Shown piece by piece: positions 17,407 to 28,930 of a DNA stretch of 64,000 nucleotides; position 1 is the first letter of the stretch, and every line of letters starts with the position of its first letter. Source of the stretch: Streptomyces mutabilis. Its GTDB lineage: Bacteria; Actinomycetota; Actinomycetes; Streptomycetales; Streptomycetaceae. Both the position numbers and the translations under genes were made by a program. Below the pieces are notes generated by a model. That model searched no databases. It was given only the letters and a program-made list of their open reading frames with translations, and had not been told where the DNA came from. The DNA is taken from contig NZ_BMTT01000024.1 of the NCBI RefSeq assembly GCF_014649815.1, positions 16,519-80,518 on the forward strand, written 5' to 3'.

Positions 17407-20400
17407 GTGTATCCGGCAGCATTCGGGACCAGACTCGCGGCGGGCCTGGTCGGTCCGCTGGTGAAGCGGCTGTTCGTACGGGAGGGCCCGGGCGCCGGGC
17501 TGGTCGACAGGCCGGTCCGGCTGTCCGCGCTGGTGTCCTTCCGGGGCGAGAAGCGGACCCTCGGCGAGCGGGAGCTGCGCAAGCTGGTCCGTGAGCTGGT
17601 GGAACGGGGGGCGCGCGAGACGCCCGCGGCAGAGACCGAGCTGGACGCCGTGACCGATGCGCTCCACCGGACGCTGCACGCCCTGGGCGACCTGGACCTC
17701 GACGACGTACAGGCCGTACAGCTGGGCCACGAGGCACTGGCCGCCCGGCTGCACGAGGCGGCGGGCGGTGACGCGAACCTGCGGCATCTCGGCACGGACG
17801 CGGAGGCCCTCCACGCCCGGCTGCTGCACGAGGCCTGCCTGCACATCCTGCACTTCTTCACCCAGCGCTCCGCCTTTGTCGCCCGCACCCTCGTGGAGCA
17901 GCACCGCCGTCTGGACGAGCTGGCCAGCCGTACCGACCTCCTGGTCGAGCGGACCCCCTCCCGCCTCGCCGAGGACACGGCCTTCGAGGAGCGCTACGCC
18001 CGGTACACGGCCACCCGGCACAGCCGGCTCACCATCTACGGCGTCGACATCGGCCACGCCCGCGAGTGGCCGCTGGACACGGCGTACCTGAGCCTGACGG
18101 CGGCGCGGGGCGGCGGCCACGGCCCGGATCCCTCGTCACCCGGGCCGCCGGAGGCGGCGCCCCTGCCGTCCGCCCGCGAACCCGTCGAGCACGCTCTGGC
18201 CGGTCACGACCGGGTACTGCTGCGCGGAGTCGCAGGTTCCGGCAAGACCACGCTCGTGCAGTGGCTGGCCGTCACCACCGCACGCCAGGAACGGCTCACC
18301 GGGCGGCTCGCCCACCTGGCGGGCCGCGTGCCCTTCGTTCTCCCCCTGCGCTCCCTCACCCGGTCCGGCGCCCGGCTGCCCGTCCCCGGCGACTTCCTGA
18401 CCGCGGTCGGCTGCCCGCTCGCCGGCTCACAGCCGCCCGGGTGGGCGGAGCGCGTGCTCTCCGCCGGACGCGGGGTGCTGCTGGTGGACGGCGTGGACGA
18501 GGTACCGGCCGAGGAGCGCGCCCGCACCCGGCGCTGGCTGTGCGACCTGCTGGCCGCCTTCCCCCGCAACCGCTGGCTGGTCACCTCCCGCCCGTCCGCC
18601 GTACAGGAGGAGTGGCTGGGCGGCGAGGACTTCACCGAGTTCTCCCTCTCCCCCATGACCAACCGGGACGTCTCGCTCTTCGTCCGCCGCTGGCACGAGG
18701 CAGGCGACGCCGACCCGGCCCTCGGCGAAGCGCTGCTGGACGCCGTACGCACCAAGCAGGACCTCGGGCGCCTGGTGACGAACCCGCTGATGTGCGCCCT
18801 GGTCTGCGCCCTGCACCGGGAACGCCGCGGTTTCCTGCCCCGGGGGCGCAAGGCCCTGTACGACGCCGCGCTGAGCATGCTGCTGGAACGGCGCGACCGG
18901 GAGCGGGAGCTGACCGTCGAGCTGGACGAGGAGTCCCAGGTCGAGCTGCTGCAGCGGCTCGCGTACTGGCTGATTCGCAACGGCCGCGCCGAGATGTCCC
19001 ACGCGGACGCCGTGCACCAGCTGGAACGACTGCTGCCCGCCATGCCCTACGTGGCGAACCTGGGGCCGGCCGAGGAGGTCCTGAGCCTCCTGCTCGACCG
19101 ATCCGGCCTGCTGCGCGAACCGGCGCCGGACGCAGTGGAGTTCGTCCACCGCACCTTCCAGGACCACCTCGGCGCCCGGGCGGCCGTGGAGGAACGGGAC
19201 TTCGACGTGCTGGTCGGCCATGCCCACCTCGACCAGTGGGAGGACGTGCTGCGCATGGCCGTCGCCCACGCCCGCCCGGACGAACGGGCACGACTGCTGC
19301 GGGGGCTGGTCGAGCGTGGGGACCTGGAGGCGGAGCACCGGTCGCGGCTGCACCTGCTGGCGATGGCATGCCTGGAACACGCCCCGAAGTTGGATCCTCG
19401 GGTGCGGACGGAGGTAGAGCGGCGGGCGGGGGAGCTGATACCTCCGCTCAACTTCCAGGAGGCGGCGGCGCTGGCCGGCCTCGGGCCGATCGTCCTGGAG
19501 CTGCTGCCGAGGTCGGAAGAGGTGGAGGACGAGCAGACCGCGGCATGCGTGCTGTACACGGCGGGGCTCGTCGGGGGCGACGCGGCACTGCCCCTGATGA
19601 CCACGTACCACGGGCGCGGCTGGCAGTGCCGCCACCAACTCGGCCAGCACTGGAGCAACTTCGACACCGACGGCTACGCGTCGGAAGTCGTCCGCCACCT
19701 GTGTGCGGACGGGGACGAACGAGCTTCTGTCTTCGTCCGGTCACCGGAGGAGCTCTCCGCCCTCGCGCGACTCGGCGGGCACAGCAACGTCAACCTGTCC
19801 GGCGACTTCACGCCCGAGCAGATCCTCCAGGCCGTCGACGAGCGGCACCTGCGGGTCCTGTTCCTGCTCGAGAACAGCGCGATCGATGACCTGTCCTTCC
19901 TGACCCGGTTCCGGAACCTGCGGCAACTCGTTCTGAACCGGTGTCCCAACGTGTCGTCACTCGCGCCTCTCGCCCGGCTCCCCCTGGAGGAGCTGTCCCT
20001 GCTCGGCCTGCCGCGCGTCGAAGAGCTGGAGGTGCTGTCGGGTTTCGCCGGGCTCACCACCCTCATCACGGACGTGCCGCAGCCCGTGCTCGACCTCCTG
20101 CCCCGAGAAGCCCCGTTGGAGTGCCTCTTCCTTCCCGCGGCCACTCACGGCATCACCGCGCTGGCCGGCTTCCGCTCCCTGCGACAGCTCAAGCTCTGCC
20201 TGGACGCCCCGCTCACCCGCGAGGACCGAGAGGCCCTCGCAGAGCTGGACGGTCTGCTCCACCTGTCCCTCAACCCCGCCGAACTCATCGGTCTGGCGGC
20301 CGACGGCGTCACACTGAGACACCCCGAGCACGTGACCGTCCTGGTACGGGACCGGGGCGTGGACCTGGGGCCGTTCACCGAGGTGTTCCCCCGGGCCGCG

Positions 20401-20553
20401 TCGCTCACCCTGTTCGACGCCGACGGCGTCGACCTGGCCCCGTTGGCCGCTCACACGTGTCTGCGACGCGTGAACACCCCGCACTGCCGCAACGTCCGCA
20501 ACGCGGACCACCTGCCCGCATCCCTCCCCGTGAACCCGCGCAGCCCGCACTGA
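17407..20553 (+). CDS. NACHT-domain NTPase with N-terminal helical domain and LRR-like C-terminus (NLR-like), copy 1
   Basis: 1048 residues. An N-terminal all-helical domain (about 1-235) is shared with copy 2 and resembles the NACHT N-terminal helical families. The NACHT NTPase has Walker A GVAGSGKTT (274-282), Walker B LVDGVDE (359-365) and an Arg sensor in WLVTSRPSAV. A winged-helix element follows (FVHRTFQDHLGARAA), then helical repeats, then from about 775 leucine-rich repeats (FLTRFRNLRQLVLNRC; LAPLARLPLEELSLLGL). STAND ATPases of this kind oligomerise on sensing a ligand; bacterial NACHT proteins include phage-defence sensors (known). The GTG at 17407 is set by alignment with copy 2 (AAxLVxPLVKxLFV ... 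GPGAGLVDRPVRL). The effector action is unknown; no nuclease, TIR or protease motif is seen. Confidence 0.9.
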   Translation: MYPAAFGTRLAAGLVGPLVKRLFVREGPGAGLVDRPVRLSALVSFRGEKRTLGERELRKLVRELVERGARETPAAETELDAVTDALHRTLHALGDLDLDDVQAVQLGHEALAARLHEAAGGDANLRHLGTDAEALHARLLHEACLHILHFFTQRSAFVARTLVEQHRRLDELASRTDLLVERTPSRLAEDTAFEERYARYTATRHSRLTIYGVDIGHAREWPLDTAYLSLTAARGGGHGPDPSSPGPPEAAPLPSAREPVEHALAGHDRVLLRGVAGSGKTTLVQWLAVTTARQERLTGRLAHLAGRVPFVLPLRSLTRSGARLPVPGDFLTAVGCPLAGSQPPGWAERVLSAGRGVLLVDGVDEVPAEERARTRRWLCDLLAAFPRNRWLVTSRPSAVQEEWLGGEDFTEFSLSPMTNRDVSLFVRRWHEAGDADPALGEALLDAVRTKQDLGRLVTNPLMCALVCALHRERRGFLPRGRKALYDAALSMLLERRDRERELTVELDEESQVELLQRLAYWLIRNGRAEMSHADAVHQLERLLPAMPYVANLGPAEEVLSLLLDRSGLLREPAPDAVEFVHRTFQDHLGARAAVEERDFDVLVGHAHLDQWEDVLRMAVAHARPDERARLLRGLVERGDLEAEHRSRLHLLAMACLEHAPKLDPRVRTEVERRAGELIPPLNFQEAAALAGLGPIVLELLPRSEEVEDEQTAACVLYTAGLVGGDAALPLMTTYHGRGWQCRHQLGQHWSNFDTDGYASEVVRHLCADGDERASVFVRSPEELSALARLGGHSNVNLSGDFTPEQILQAVDERHLRVLFLLENSAIDDLSFLTRFRNLRQLVLNRCPNVSSLAPLARLPLEELSLLGLPRVEELEVLSGFAGLTTLITDVPQPVLDLLPREAPLECLFLPAATHGITALAGFRSLRQLKLCLDAPLTREDREALAELDGLLHLSLNPAELIGLAADGVTLRHPEHVTVLVRDRGVDLGPFTEVFPRAASLTLFDADGVDLAPLAAHTCLRRVNTPHCRNVRNADHLPASLPVNPRSPH

Positions 20554-20691
20554 CCCTGGGCGGAATCTCGCCATCTCCTGTAAGGCCCTGGCGACTTACC
20601 GCCCAGTAACCCTACGGTCCCTCTCACGTCACCCTCGCCATCGAGCATGCACTCGAAAACCAGCAGCGCGTACGGACGAGAGAGGTACTCC

Positions 20692-21324
20692 ATGAACAGA
20701 CGCCCCTGGCTGCGTCGCGCATCAGTGAGCGCGGTCTCCGCCGCCGCCCTCGTCGCCCTCGCCTCCCCGGCGGATGCCGCGGCCCCCACGAACCCTTCCG
20801 CGTCCGCCGCCGTGTCGGCCGCGGCGGCCGACGTCGACTACGACACCTGGCAGCGGGACTGCCGGGCCGTGATGGACCAGGCCCTGCCGTACCTGAAGGA
20901 GCGCATCGCCGACGCCGGGCCCGGCGAGAAGCAGGCGATCGTCCTCGACATCGACAACACCTCACTGGAGACCGACTTCGGCTTCAGCTACCCGCAGCCC
21001 GCCAACCGGCCGGTCCTGGAAGCCGCCCAGTACGCCCAGGAGCACGGCGTCGACCTGTTCTTCGTGACCGCCCGCCCCGGCATCATCGAGGCACCCACCG
21101 AGTGGAACCTCGACCACGCCGGTTACGAGTCCTCCGGCCTGTACGTCCGCGGCTTCCTGGACCTCTTCCGGAACGTCGCCGAGTACAAGACCGCACAGCG
21201 CGCCCACATCGAGTCCATGGGCTACACGATCATCGCCAACATCGGCAACAGCCCCACCGACCTGTCGGGCGGCCACGCCGAGAAGACGTTCAAGCTGCCG
21301 GACTACGACGGCCAGCTGTCCTGA
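20692..21324 (+). CDS. Secreted HAD-family class IIIB acid phosphatase-like protein
   Basis: 210 residues. A signal peptide (RRASVSAVSAAALVALASPA) precedes a HAD phosphatase fold: DxDNT motif (Asp86, Asp88; LDIDNTSLE), motif II Thr in FFVTARPG, and the acidic motif in NIGNSPTDLSGG. A phospho-aspartyl mechanism acting on extracellular phosphomonoesters is expected. The ATG at 20692 has GAGAGG upstream; the in-frame ATG at 20647 would bury the signal peptide. It lies on the same strand between the two NACHT genes (139 bp after copy 1, 49 bp before copy 2). Whether it works with them or was merely trapped between duplicates is open. Confidence 0.88.
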   Translation: MNRRPWLRRASVSAVSAAALVALASPADAAAPTNPSASAAVSAAAADVDYDTWQRDCRAVMDQALPYLKERIADAGPGEKQAIVLDIDNTSLETDFGFSYPQPANRPVLEAAQYAQEHGVDLFFVTARPGIIEAPTEWNLDHAGYESSGLYVRGFLDLFRNVAEYKTAQRAHIESMGYTIIANIGNSPTDLSGGHAEKTFKLPDYDGQLS

Positions 21325-21373
21325 CGCCGCCCGATAGGCTCCACTCCTGGCCGAACATTCACGGGGGTGGCGC

Positions 21374-24300
21374 ATGGAACCGGCGGTACTGGGTGGGAAG
21401 TTGGCGTCCAGCCTGGTCGCCCCACTGGTGAAGAAGCTGTTCGTCACGGGCGGCCCCGGCGCGGGACTCGTCGACCGACCGGTCCGGCTGACCCGACTGG
21501 TCAACTTCCGGGGCGAACAGCGCCACCTCGGTGAGGCCGAGGTGCGCAGGCTCGCCGAGCGGCTCGTCGGGGCGTCCCTGGACTCCCCCGGCGAGCCGCC
21601 CTTCCCTCCCGACGAGACAGAGGCCGTCACGGACGCCCTGACGGTTCGTCTGCTCGCCCTCGGCGACCTGGACATGGACGACGTCCAGGCGGTGCGGCTG
21701 GGCCACCGGGAGCTCGCCGGGCAACTGCGGCGCCGGACGCCCTCGGCCACCGGGGGCCTGTCCGCCGACGCCTGCTACTTCCTCGACTCGGTGACGGAGT
21801 GGGCCTGCCTGCACATCCTGGAGTTCTTCACCCGGCGCTCGACCTTCGTCGCCCGGACCTTGGTGGAGCACTCCCGGCGACAGGCGGAGCTGATCGCCAA
21901 GGTCGACGAGCTGATCGCCCGCAGCCCGCGCCCGGACGCTCGCGACACCGCCTTCGAGCGCCGCTACCTCCCCTACGTGGCCGAGCGCCACAACCACCTC
22001 ACCATCTACGGCCTCGACCTGCGCGACTCCCCCGACCGCTGGCCCCTCGAAGTCGCCTACCTGAGCCTGGAGGCGACCGGCACCGAGGAGCGGGCCCCCC
22101 TCCCCGGGGAATCTCCCGAGCCGGAACGCACCGTCCACCTCTCCGCCGAGGAGGCTCTGCACGGCGACGATCGCGTGCTGCTGCGCGGCGACGCGGGCTC
22201 CGGCAAGACGACCCTGGTGCAGTGGCTGGCGGTGACCGCCGCGCGGGAGAGTTCCCGGGTCCCCTATGTCCTGCCGCTGCGCACCCTGATCCGTGCTGAC
22301 GCGCTTCCCGCTCCGGCGGCCTTCCTCACCGCCGTGGGCTGCCCGCTCACCCCGCCGGACGGCTGGGCGGAGCGTGTGCTGAGCGCCGGCCGGGGTCTGG
22401 TCCTCGTCGACGGTCTGGACGAGATCCCCGCCGCCGACCGGAACCGCACCCGCGACTGGCTCCTCGCCCTCATCCGCGCCTTCCCGGGCAACCGCTGGCT
22501 GCTCACCTCCCGCCCCACCGCCGTACGCTCCGACTGGCTGGCCGCGGAGGGTTTCCGGGAACTGGCCCTCGCCCCCATGCGCCAGGACGACGTCACCGCC
22601 TTCGTACGGCGCTGGCACGCGGCGGCCGACGCCCCCGAGTACGAGGCGAAGCTGCTGGACGCCCTGCGTACCAAGCGGGACCTTGCCCGGCTCGCCACCA
22701 ACCCGCTGATGTGCGGCCTGATCTGCGCCCTGCACCGGGAGCGGCGGGGCTACCTGCCCACGGGCCGCAAGGAGCTGTACGACGCCGCCCTGACGATGCT
22801 GCTGGCCCGCCGGGACCGGGAGCGGGGGATGGAGGCCGTCGACCTGGGCGAGGAGGCACAGCTGGAACTTCTGCAGCGGCTGGCGTACGCGCTGGTGCTG
22901 AGCGGGCGTACGGAGATGGACGTGGAGACGGCCGAGGGCATCGTGGAGCGTGCCCTGCCGTCCGTCGCCTCGGCGGCGGGGCAGGGGGATCCGGCGACGG
23001 TGCTGCGGGCGCTGGTCCTGCGCAGCGGGCTGCTCCGGCGGCCCGGCGAGGGGTCGCTGGACTTCGTCCACCGCACCTTCCAGGACTACCTGGGCGCGCG
23101 GTACGCGGTCGAGGAGGGCCACCTCGACGTCATCGCCGCCCACGCGGGCGACACGCAGTGGGAGGACGTGATCCGCATGGTCGTGGCCCACGCCCGGCCC
23201 GGCGAGCGGGCGGTGCTGCTGCGGCGGCTGCTGGCGGAGGGCACCCCTCGGCTGACGCTGCTGGCCCTGGCCTGCCTGGAGCACGCCACAGCGCTCGATC
23301 CGGCGGTGCGGGCGGAGGTGGAGGCGCGGGCGGGGGCGCTGATCCCGCCGGGGACGAAGGAAGACGCGAAGGCATTGGCGGAGGCGGGACCGTTGGTGCT
23401 GGAGCTGCTGCCGGGTCCGGAGGGACTGACTGACGCGGAGGCACACGGCGTGACGGTGACGGCCTCGCTGCTGGCGGAACGGGAACCGGATGGGGCGCTC
23501 GCGGTTCTGCGCCGGTTCCGGAACCACCCGTACCTCGATGTGCGGCGCCAGTTGGTGGGCACCTGGGACCGATTCGGGGCGCGGCTGTACGCGACAGAGG
23601 TACTGGACCACCTGGACCGGAAGGGGCTGTTCCTGACCTGCTCCACGGACGAGCAGCGCGCGACCATCGCCGGTATGCAGCCGTGGCATCGGCTGGCATT
23701 CCACGGAGCCCAGGCGCCGGCCGACATCATCGCCTGCTTGGCCGAACCGCACGCGGTCGAGGAGCTGCACTTCGTGGACAACCCGGAGCCGATCGATGTG
23801 GGCGAGCTGTCGGCCCTCAGCTCACTGCGACGCCTGGGGCTGTACGACTGCGGGAAGGTGCGCGGTACGCGGCAGCTCGCGGCCCTGCCGCTCGAAGAAC
23901 TGGCGATCATCGAGGTCCCCGGCGTCACCCGCCTACCGGGGCTGGAGTCACTGACCATGCTGTCCGTGGTGCAGCGGCTCCACGGAACGCGGTTGACCGA
24001 CTTCCTCCCCTCCGCTGCGCCCTTGGAGTACCTGTTCCTGGGTGCGGACACCATCGCCGACACCGGTCTTCTAGGGCTGTCCCACTGGAGCACCCTGGAG
24101 TGGCTCATCCTGTTCGTCAGCACACCCCTTGCCGCTGCCGACTGGGAGGAAGCGGCAGCGCTGCCGCTGCTGACCAGGCTGAGTCTGAACGCGTCGCTCT
24201 TCCCGGACGGCCTCGATGGCACAGTCGCTCTCCCTCAGGTCGCGGAGCTGGCCTTGTCCGACGTCCACGGCGACGAGGACCTCTCCGGTGTCCCCGCCCG

Positions 24301-24412
24301 TTTCCCCGGCGTACACACTGTCCTCCTCCAGGCGGCACCCGGTGCCCGTCTCGACGTCGCCCGGTTCCAGGCGCTCTTCCCGCAGGCCGACGTGCACTTG
24401 GACACGCGCTGA
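21374..24412 (+). CDS. NACHT-domain NTPase with N-terminal helical domain and LRR-like C-terminus (NLR-like), copy 2
   Basis: 1012 residues, paralogous to copy 1 along its length. The N-terminal helical domain (about 1-235) precedes NACHT with Walker A GDAGSGKTT (272-280), Walker B LVDGLDE (344-350) and LLTSRPTAV. The winged-helix segment FVHRTFQDYLGARYA and helical repeats follow, then a C-terminal leucine-rich region (about 770-1000: LSSLRRLGLYDCGKV; LLGLSHWSTLEWLIL). Identity to copy 1 is high from the N-terminus through the winged helix and drops sharply in the C-terminal part, as expected if the C-terminus senses different ligands. The ATG at 21374 follows acgggggtgg. A hairpin follows the stop. 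Confidence 0.9.
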   Translation: MEPAVLGGKLASSLVAPLVKKLFVTGGPGAGLVDRPVRLTRLVNFRGEQRHLGEAEVRRLAERLVGASLDSPGEPPFPPDETEAVTDALTVRLLALGDLDMDDVQAVRLGHRELAGQLRRRTPSATGGLSADACYFLDSVTEWACLHILEFFTRRSTFVARTLVEHSRRQAELIAKVDELIARSPRPDARDTAFERRYLPYVAERHNHLTIYGLDLRDSPDRWPLEVAYLSLEATGTEERAPLPGESPEPERTVHLSAEEALHGDDRVLLRGDAGSGKTTLVQWLAVTAARESSRVPYVLPLRTLIRADALPAPAAFLTAVGCPLTPPDGWAERVLSAGRGLVLVDGLDEIPAADRNRTRDWLLALIRAFPGNRWLLTSRPTAVRSDWLAAEGFRELALAPMRQDDVTAFVRRWHAAADAPEYEAKLLDALRTKRDLARLATNPLMCGLICALHRERRGYLPTGRKELYDAALTMLLARRDRERGMEAVDLGEEAQLELLQRLAYALVLSGRTEMDVETAEGIVERALPSVASAAGQGDPATVLRALVLRSGLLRRPGEGSLDFVHRTFQDYLGARYAVEEGHLDVIAAHAGDTQWEDVIRMVVAHARPGERAVLLRRLLAEGTPRLTLLALACLEHATALDPAVRAEVEARAGALIPPGTKEDAKALAEAGPLVLELLPGPEGLTDAEAHGVTVTASLLAEREPDGALAVLRRFRNHPYLDVRRQLVGTWDRFGARLYATEVLDHLDRKGLFLTCSTDEQRATIAGMQPWHRLAFHGAQAPADIIACLAEPHAVEELHFVDNPEPIDVGELSALSSLRRLGLYDCGKVRGTRQLAALPLEELAIIEVPGVTRLPGLESLTMLSVVQRLHGTRLTDFLPSAAPLEYLFLGADTIADTGLLGLSHWSTLEWLILFVSTPLAAADWEEAAALPLLTRLSLNASLFPDGLDGTVALPQVAELALSDVHGDEDLSGVPARFPGVHTVLLQAAPGARLDVARFQALFPQADVHLDTR

Positions 24413-24420
24413 GACGGCGA

Positions 24421-24465
24421 AAAAAGGGGCTGGCCCGGGACCGAAGTCCCGGGCCAGCCCCTTTC
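24421..24465. terminator. Bidirectional intrinsic terminator between NACHT copy 2 and clpC
   Basis: A perfect stem of about 19 bp: AAAGGGGCTGGCCCGGGAC, loop CGAA, then its complement ending CCCCTTT. A run of six A on the left gives a U6 tail for transcripts from clpC (minus); the plus strand ends in UUU. This is one of the strongest terminators in the window. Confidence 0.95.
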
Positions 24466-24483
24466 CGGCTCACCCCCGAAGGG

Positions 24484-27009
<2,526 letters not shown>

Positions 27010-27439
27010 CGTTAATCGCTCCTCAGAGCGGTCAGGCAGTAAGGGGAACTTCCCCTCCCTGTCCTTCCGCAGCTTAGTCCCGCGAGCGGGGACCGCTCAT
27101 TCCAACTGCCGACACCGTCGATGGCCTCCTGACCCCAGACGCCGACATCTGCCACAACCCGATGGTGCGAGACGATGTTCCCGCAGGCCAGGCACTTACC
27201 CCACTCGCCACTACGCCGATGGCGAACGTGAGGCGGCCCGATCCGCGCGTCGCCCCCTCCCACTAGGGATGTCTTACCCGCTGGGACTGACACTCCATGC
27301 CGTGCGCCCCGGTTCACTCCGCTACGGGCGAACAACCTTGCGCCTTCCCGCACCCCCGCACGCCCCCTCTTCCAGCACTCTTCGCATTCGTGGCACCACC
27401 CAGCGTAACTCGAAGGCCCTGGTGGCTGTTGCACTTGGC
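27010..27439. promoter_or_regulatory. Divergent region between clpC and the SCO3374-family gene, with a ClgR-like site
   Basis: About 430 bp without a convincing gene; frames running through it lack coding bias. At 27312-27333 an imperfect inverted repeat has outer arms GTTCaC ... GGCGAAC. Read on the minus strand it gives TTCGCC, a short centre, then GCGG-GTGAAC, close to ClgR operators known from clp promoters of Streptomyces and Corynebacterium. Exact promoters cannot be placed. Confidence 0.4.
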
Positions 27440-28315
27440 ATGGTTGGCGCCCCGCCCCCGGACTCTCCGGCCCAGCAGCTCCCGCCTGGCCGACAGCTCC
27501 CGCCCGTCAGGCGGCTCCCTCCAGTACCGCCGGTCACTCCGCGATCCGCAGACCCATCGGACGCATCGGTACCGGGGCTCCGCGTGCCCCCTGCCGTCTC
27601 CGCGACTCCGGCGGGGCCCGCGACCTTCGTGGCGTCGGTGGTGCCGTCTCCCCGTCGGCCGGTCGAAGCGGCCGGCCCGTGGAACCGGGTGCGGCGGTGG
27701 TACGAGAGCGTGCTCGGCTGGCCGACGGCGCCCGGTTCGCCGGTGCGGCTGCGCGCCGGAATCCGCTTCGACGTCCTGGACGTACCGGCCGGGGCCGGTC
27801 ACGCGGCACTGGAGCGCCTCGGGCGCCCTGGCGCCGGTCTGCGGCGGCCGGGGTTTCCGGTGGCCCTGCGGGGCGAGCGGATGCTGCTGCTCGTGGCCGC
27901 GGGCGGCGCGGACGAGCTGCCGGGACTGCTGGAGTGGCTGGAGTGGGGCTCGCTGCCGCTCGACCTGAGGGCGGTCGGAGCGGGCGGACTCATCGAGGCG
28001 CCGCTGGGCCCGGTGGTCGGCGCGGGCGATGCGGTCGGCCTCCTGGGCGACGCGACCCCCGTTCCCGGCTCGGACCTCCTGTCGCCTCAGCCCCCGGACC
28101 CCGACTGCCGGTCCCGGCGGGGGGCCGCCGTGTGGTTGCGGCCCCCGGAGCAGGGGCGCGAGGTCGAGGCCTCGCTGCCGGCGTTGTCGGCAGCGGGCGG
28201 CACTGCGTCCGCCCCCGATCTCGCCCGGCTCGTACACACCCTGGCGACGGAATGCCACCGGGTCCGGCTCTCGCACGGCCCCCGGCTCCCGCGGCTCGCC
28301 CGGGCGACGCGCTGA
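27440..28315 (+). CDS. SCO3374-family protein, proline-rich N-terminus
   Basis: About 291 residues. The first 70 are Pro/Ala/Arg-rich, followed by a conserved-looking alpha/beta domain (WYESVLGWPTAPGSPVRL; RFDVLDVPAGAGHAAL; MLLLVAAGGADELPGLLEWL; GAAVWLRPPEQGREVEASLP). The pattern GWP-VxPG...G..FDVLDVP...G recalls the fold of primase/polymerase-like N-terminal domains in actinobacteria, but I see no complete active site. The ATG at 27440 is the best guess; the frame is open far upstream, where coding bias is lost. Function unknown. Confidence 0.75.
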   Translation: MVGAPPPDSPAQQLPPGRQLPPVRRLPPVPPVTPRSADPSDASVPGLRVPPAVSATPAGPATFVASVVPSPRRPVEAAGPWNRVRRWYESVLGWPTAPGSPVRLRAGIRFDVLDVPAGAGHAALERLGRPGAGLRRPGFPVALRGERMLLLVAAGGADELPGLLEWLEWGSLPLDLRAVGAGGLIEAPLGPVVGAGDAVGLLGDATPVPGSDLLSPQPPDPDCRSRRGAAVWLRPPEQGREVEASLPALSAAGGTASAPDLARLVHTLATECHRVRLSHGPRLPRLARATR

Positions 28316-28359
28316 GAGCGTCCGGGGCCGAGCCCGTAGCGTGTGACGTGGCCGGGTGA

Positions 28360-28695
28360 TCAGCCGTTGGCCTTCTCGTACGCCTCACGGATGATCGCGG
28401 GGACACGGCCGCGGTCGTTGACCTCGTAACCGTTCTCCTTCGCCCAGGCGCGGATCGCCGCGGTGTCCTGGCTGCCGCCGGAGGAAGCGCGCGCCTTGCC
28501 GCGCCCGCCCGAGGCACGGCCCCCGGTGCGACGCCCGCCCTTCACGTAAGGCTCGAGAAGACCGCGGAGCTTGTCCGCGTTGGCGGTGGTGAGATCGATC
28601 TCGTAAGTCTTGCCGTCCAGTGCGAACGTCACGGTCTCGTCTGCCTCGCCGCCGTCGAGGTCGTCGACAAGAAGGACCTGAACCTTCTGTGCCAC
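28360..28695 (-). CDS. lsr2: Nucleoid-associated protein Lsr2
   Basis: 111 residues, the standard length. The N-terminal dimerisation domain (AQKVQVLLVDDLDGGEADET ... KTYEIDLT) and a Lys/Arg/Gly linker precede a C-terminal DNA-binding domain with the AT-hook-like R-G-R (NDRGRVP). It coats AT-rich DNA and silences horizontally acquired and specialised-metabolism genes (known in Streptomyces and Mycobacterium). The GTG at 28695 is preferred over ATG 28710 because AAGGAAAT lies eight bases upstream and the family starts with MAQKVQ. Confidence 0.96.
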   Translation of the reverse strand: MAQKVQVLLVDDLDGGEADETVTFALDGKTYEIDLTTANADKLRGLLEPYVKGGRRTGGRASGGRGKARASSGGSQDTAAIRAWAKENGYEVNDRGRVPAIIREAYEKANG

Positions 28696-28762
28696 CGCAT
28701 TTCCTTTCATCGATAACTTGAGGGCCGGAGGTCCGCCGGCGTCCGCCGTATCGCCGTCCCTT

Positions 28763-28791
28763 GTTATATGCAGTACTGCAGTACGTCGGAA
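28763..28791 (-). promoter_or_regulatory. Candidate lsr2 promoter with embedded palindromes
   Basis: On the minus strand TTCCGA (28786-28791) and TATAAC (28763-28768) are separated by 17 bp. The spacer is filled by two overlapping perfect palindromes, GTACTGCAGTAC (28773-28784) and GCAGTACTGC (28770-28779). The predicted 5' leader is about 60 nt. A protein bound there would block RNA polymerase. Confidence 0.5.
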
Positions 28792-28930
28792 AGCAAACCG
28801 CTTTTGCCGGAAAAACACAAACCCCCGAGAGAGACCGACAGTCCGCCTCCGGCACGGAAAGATGCGCGTTTCGGACATAGGCGACCCGCGCACGGTCCAT
28901 CGGCGGAATAAACCTGGAGTCGCCCGGCGA

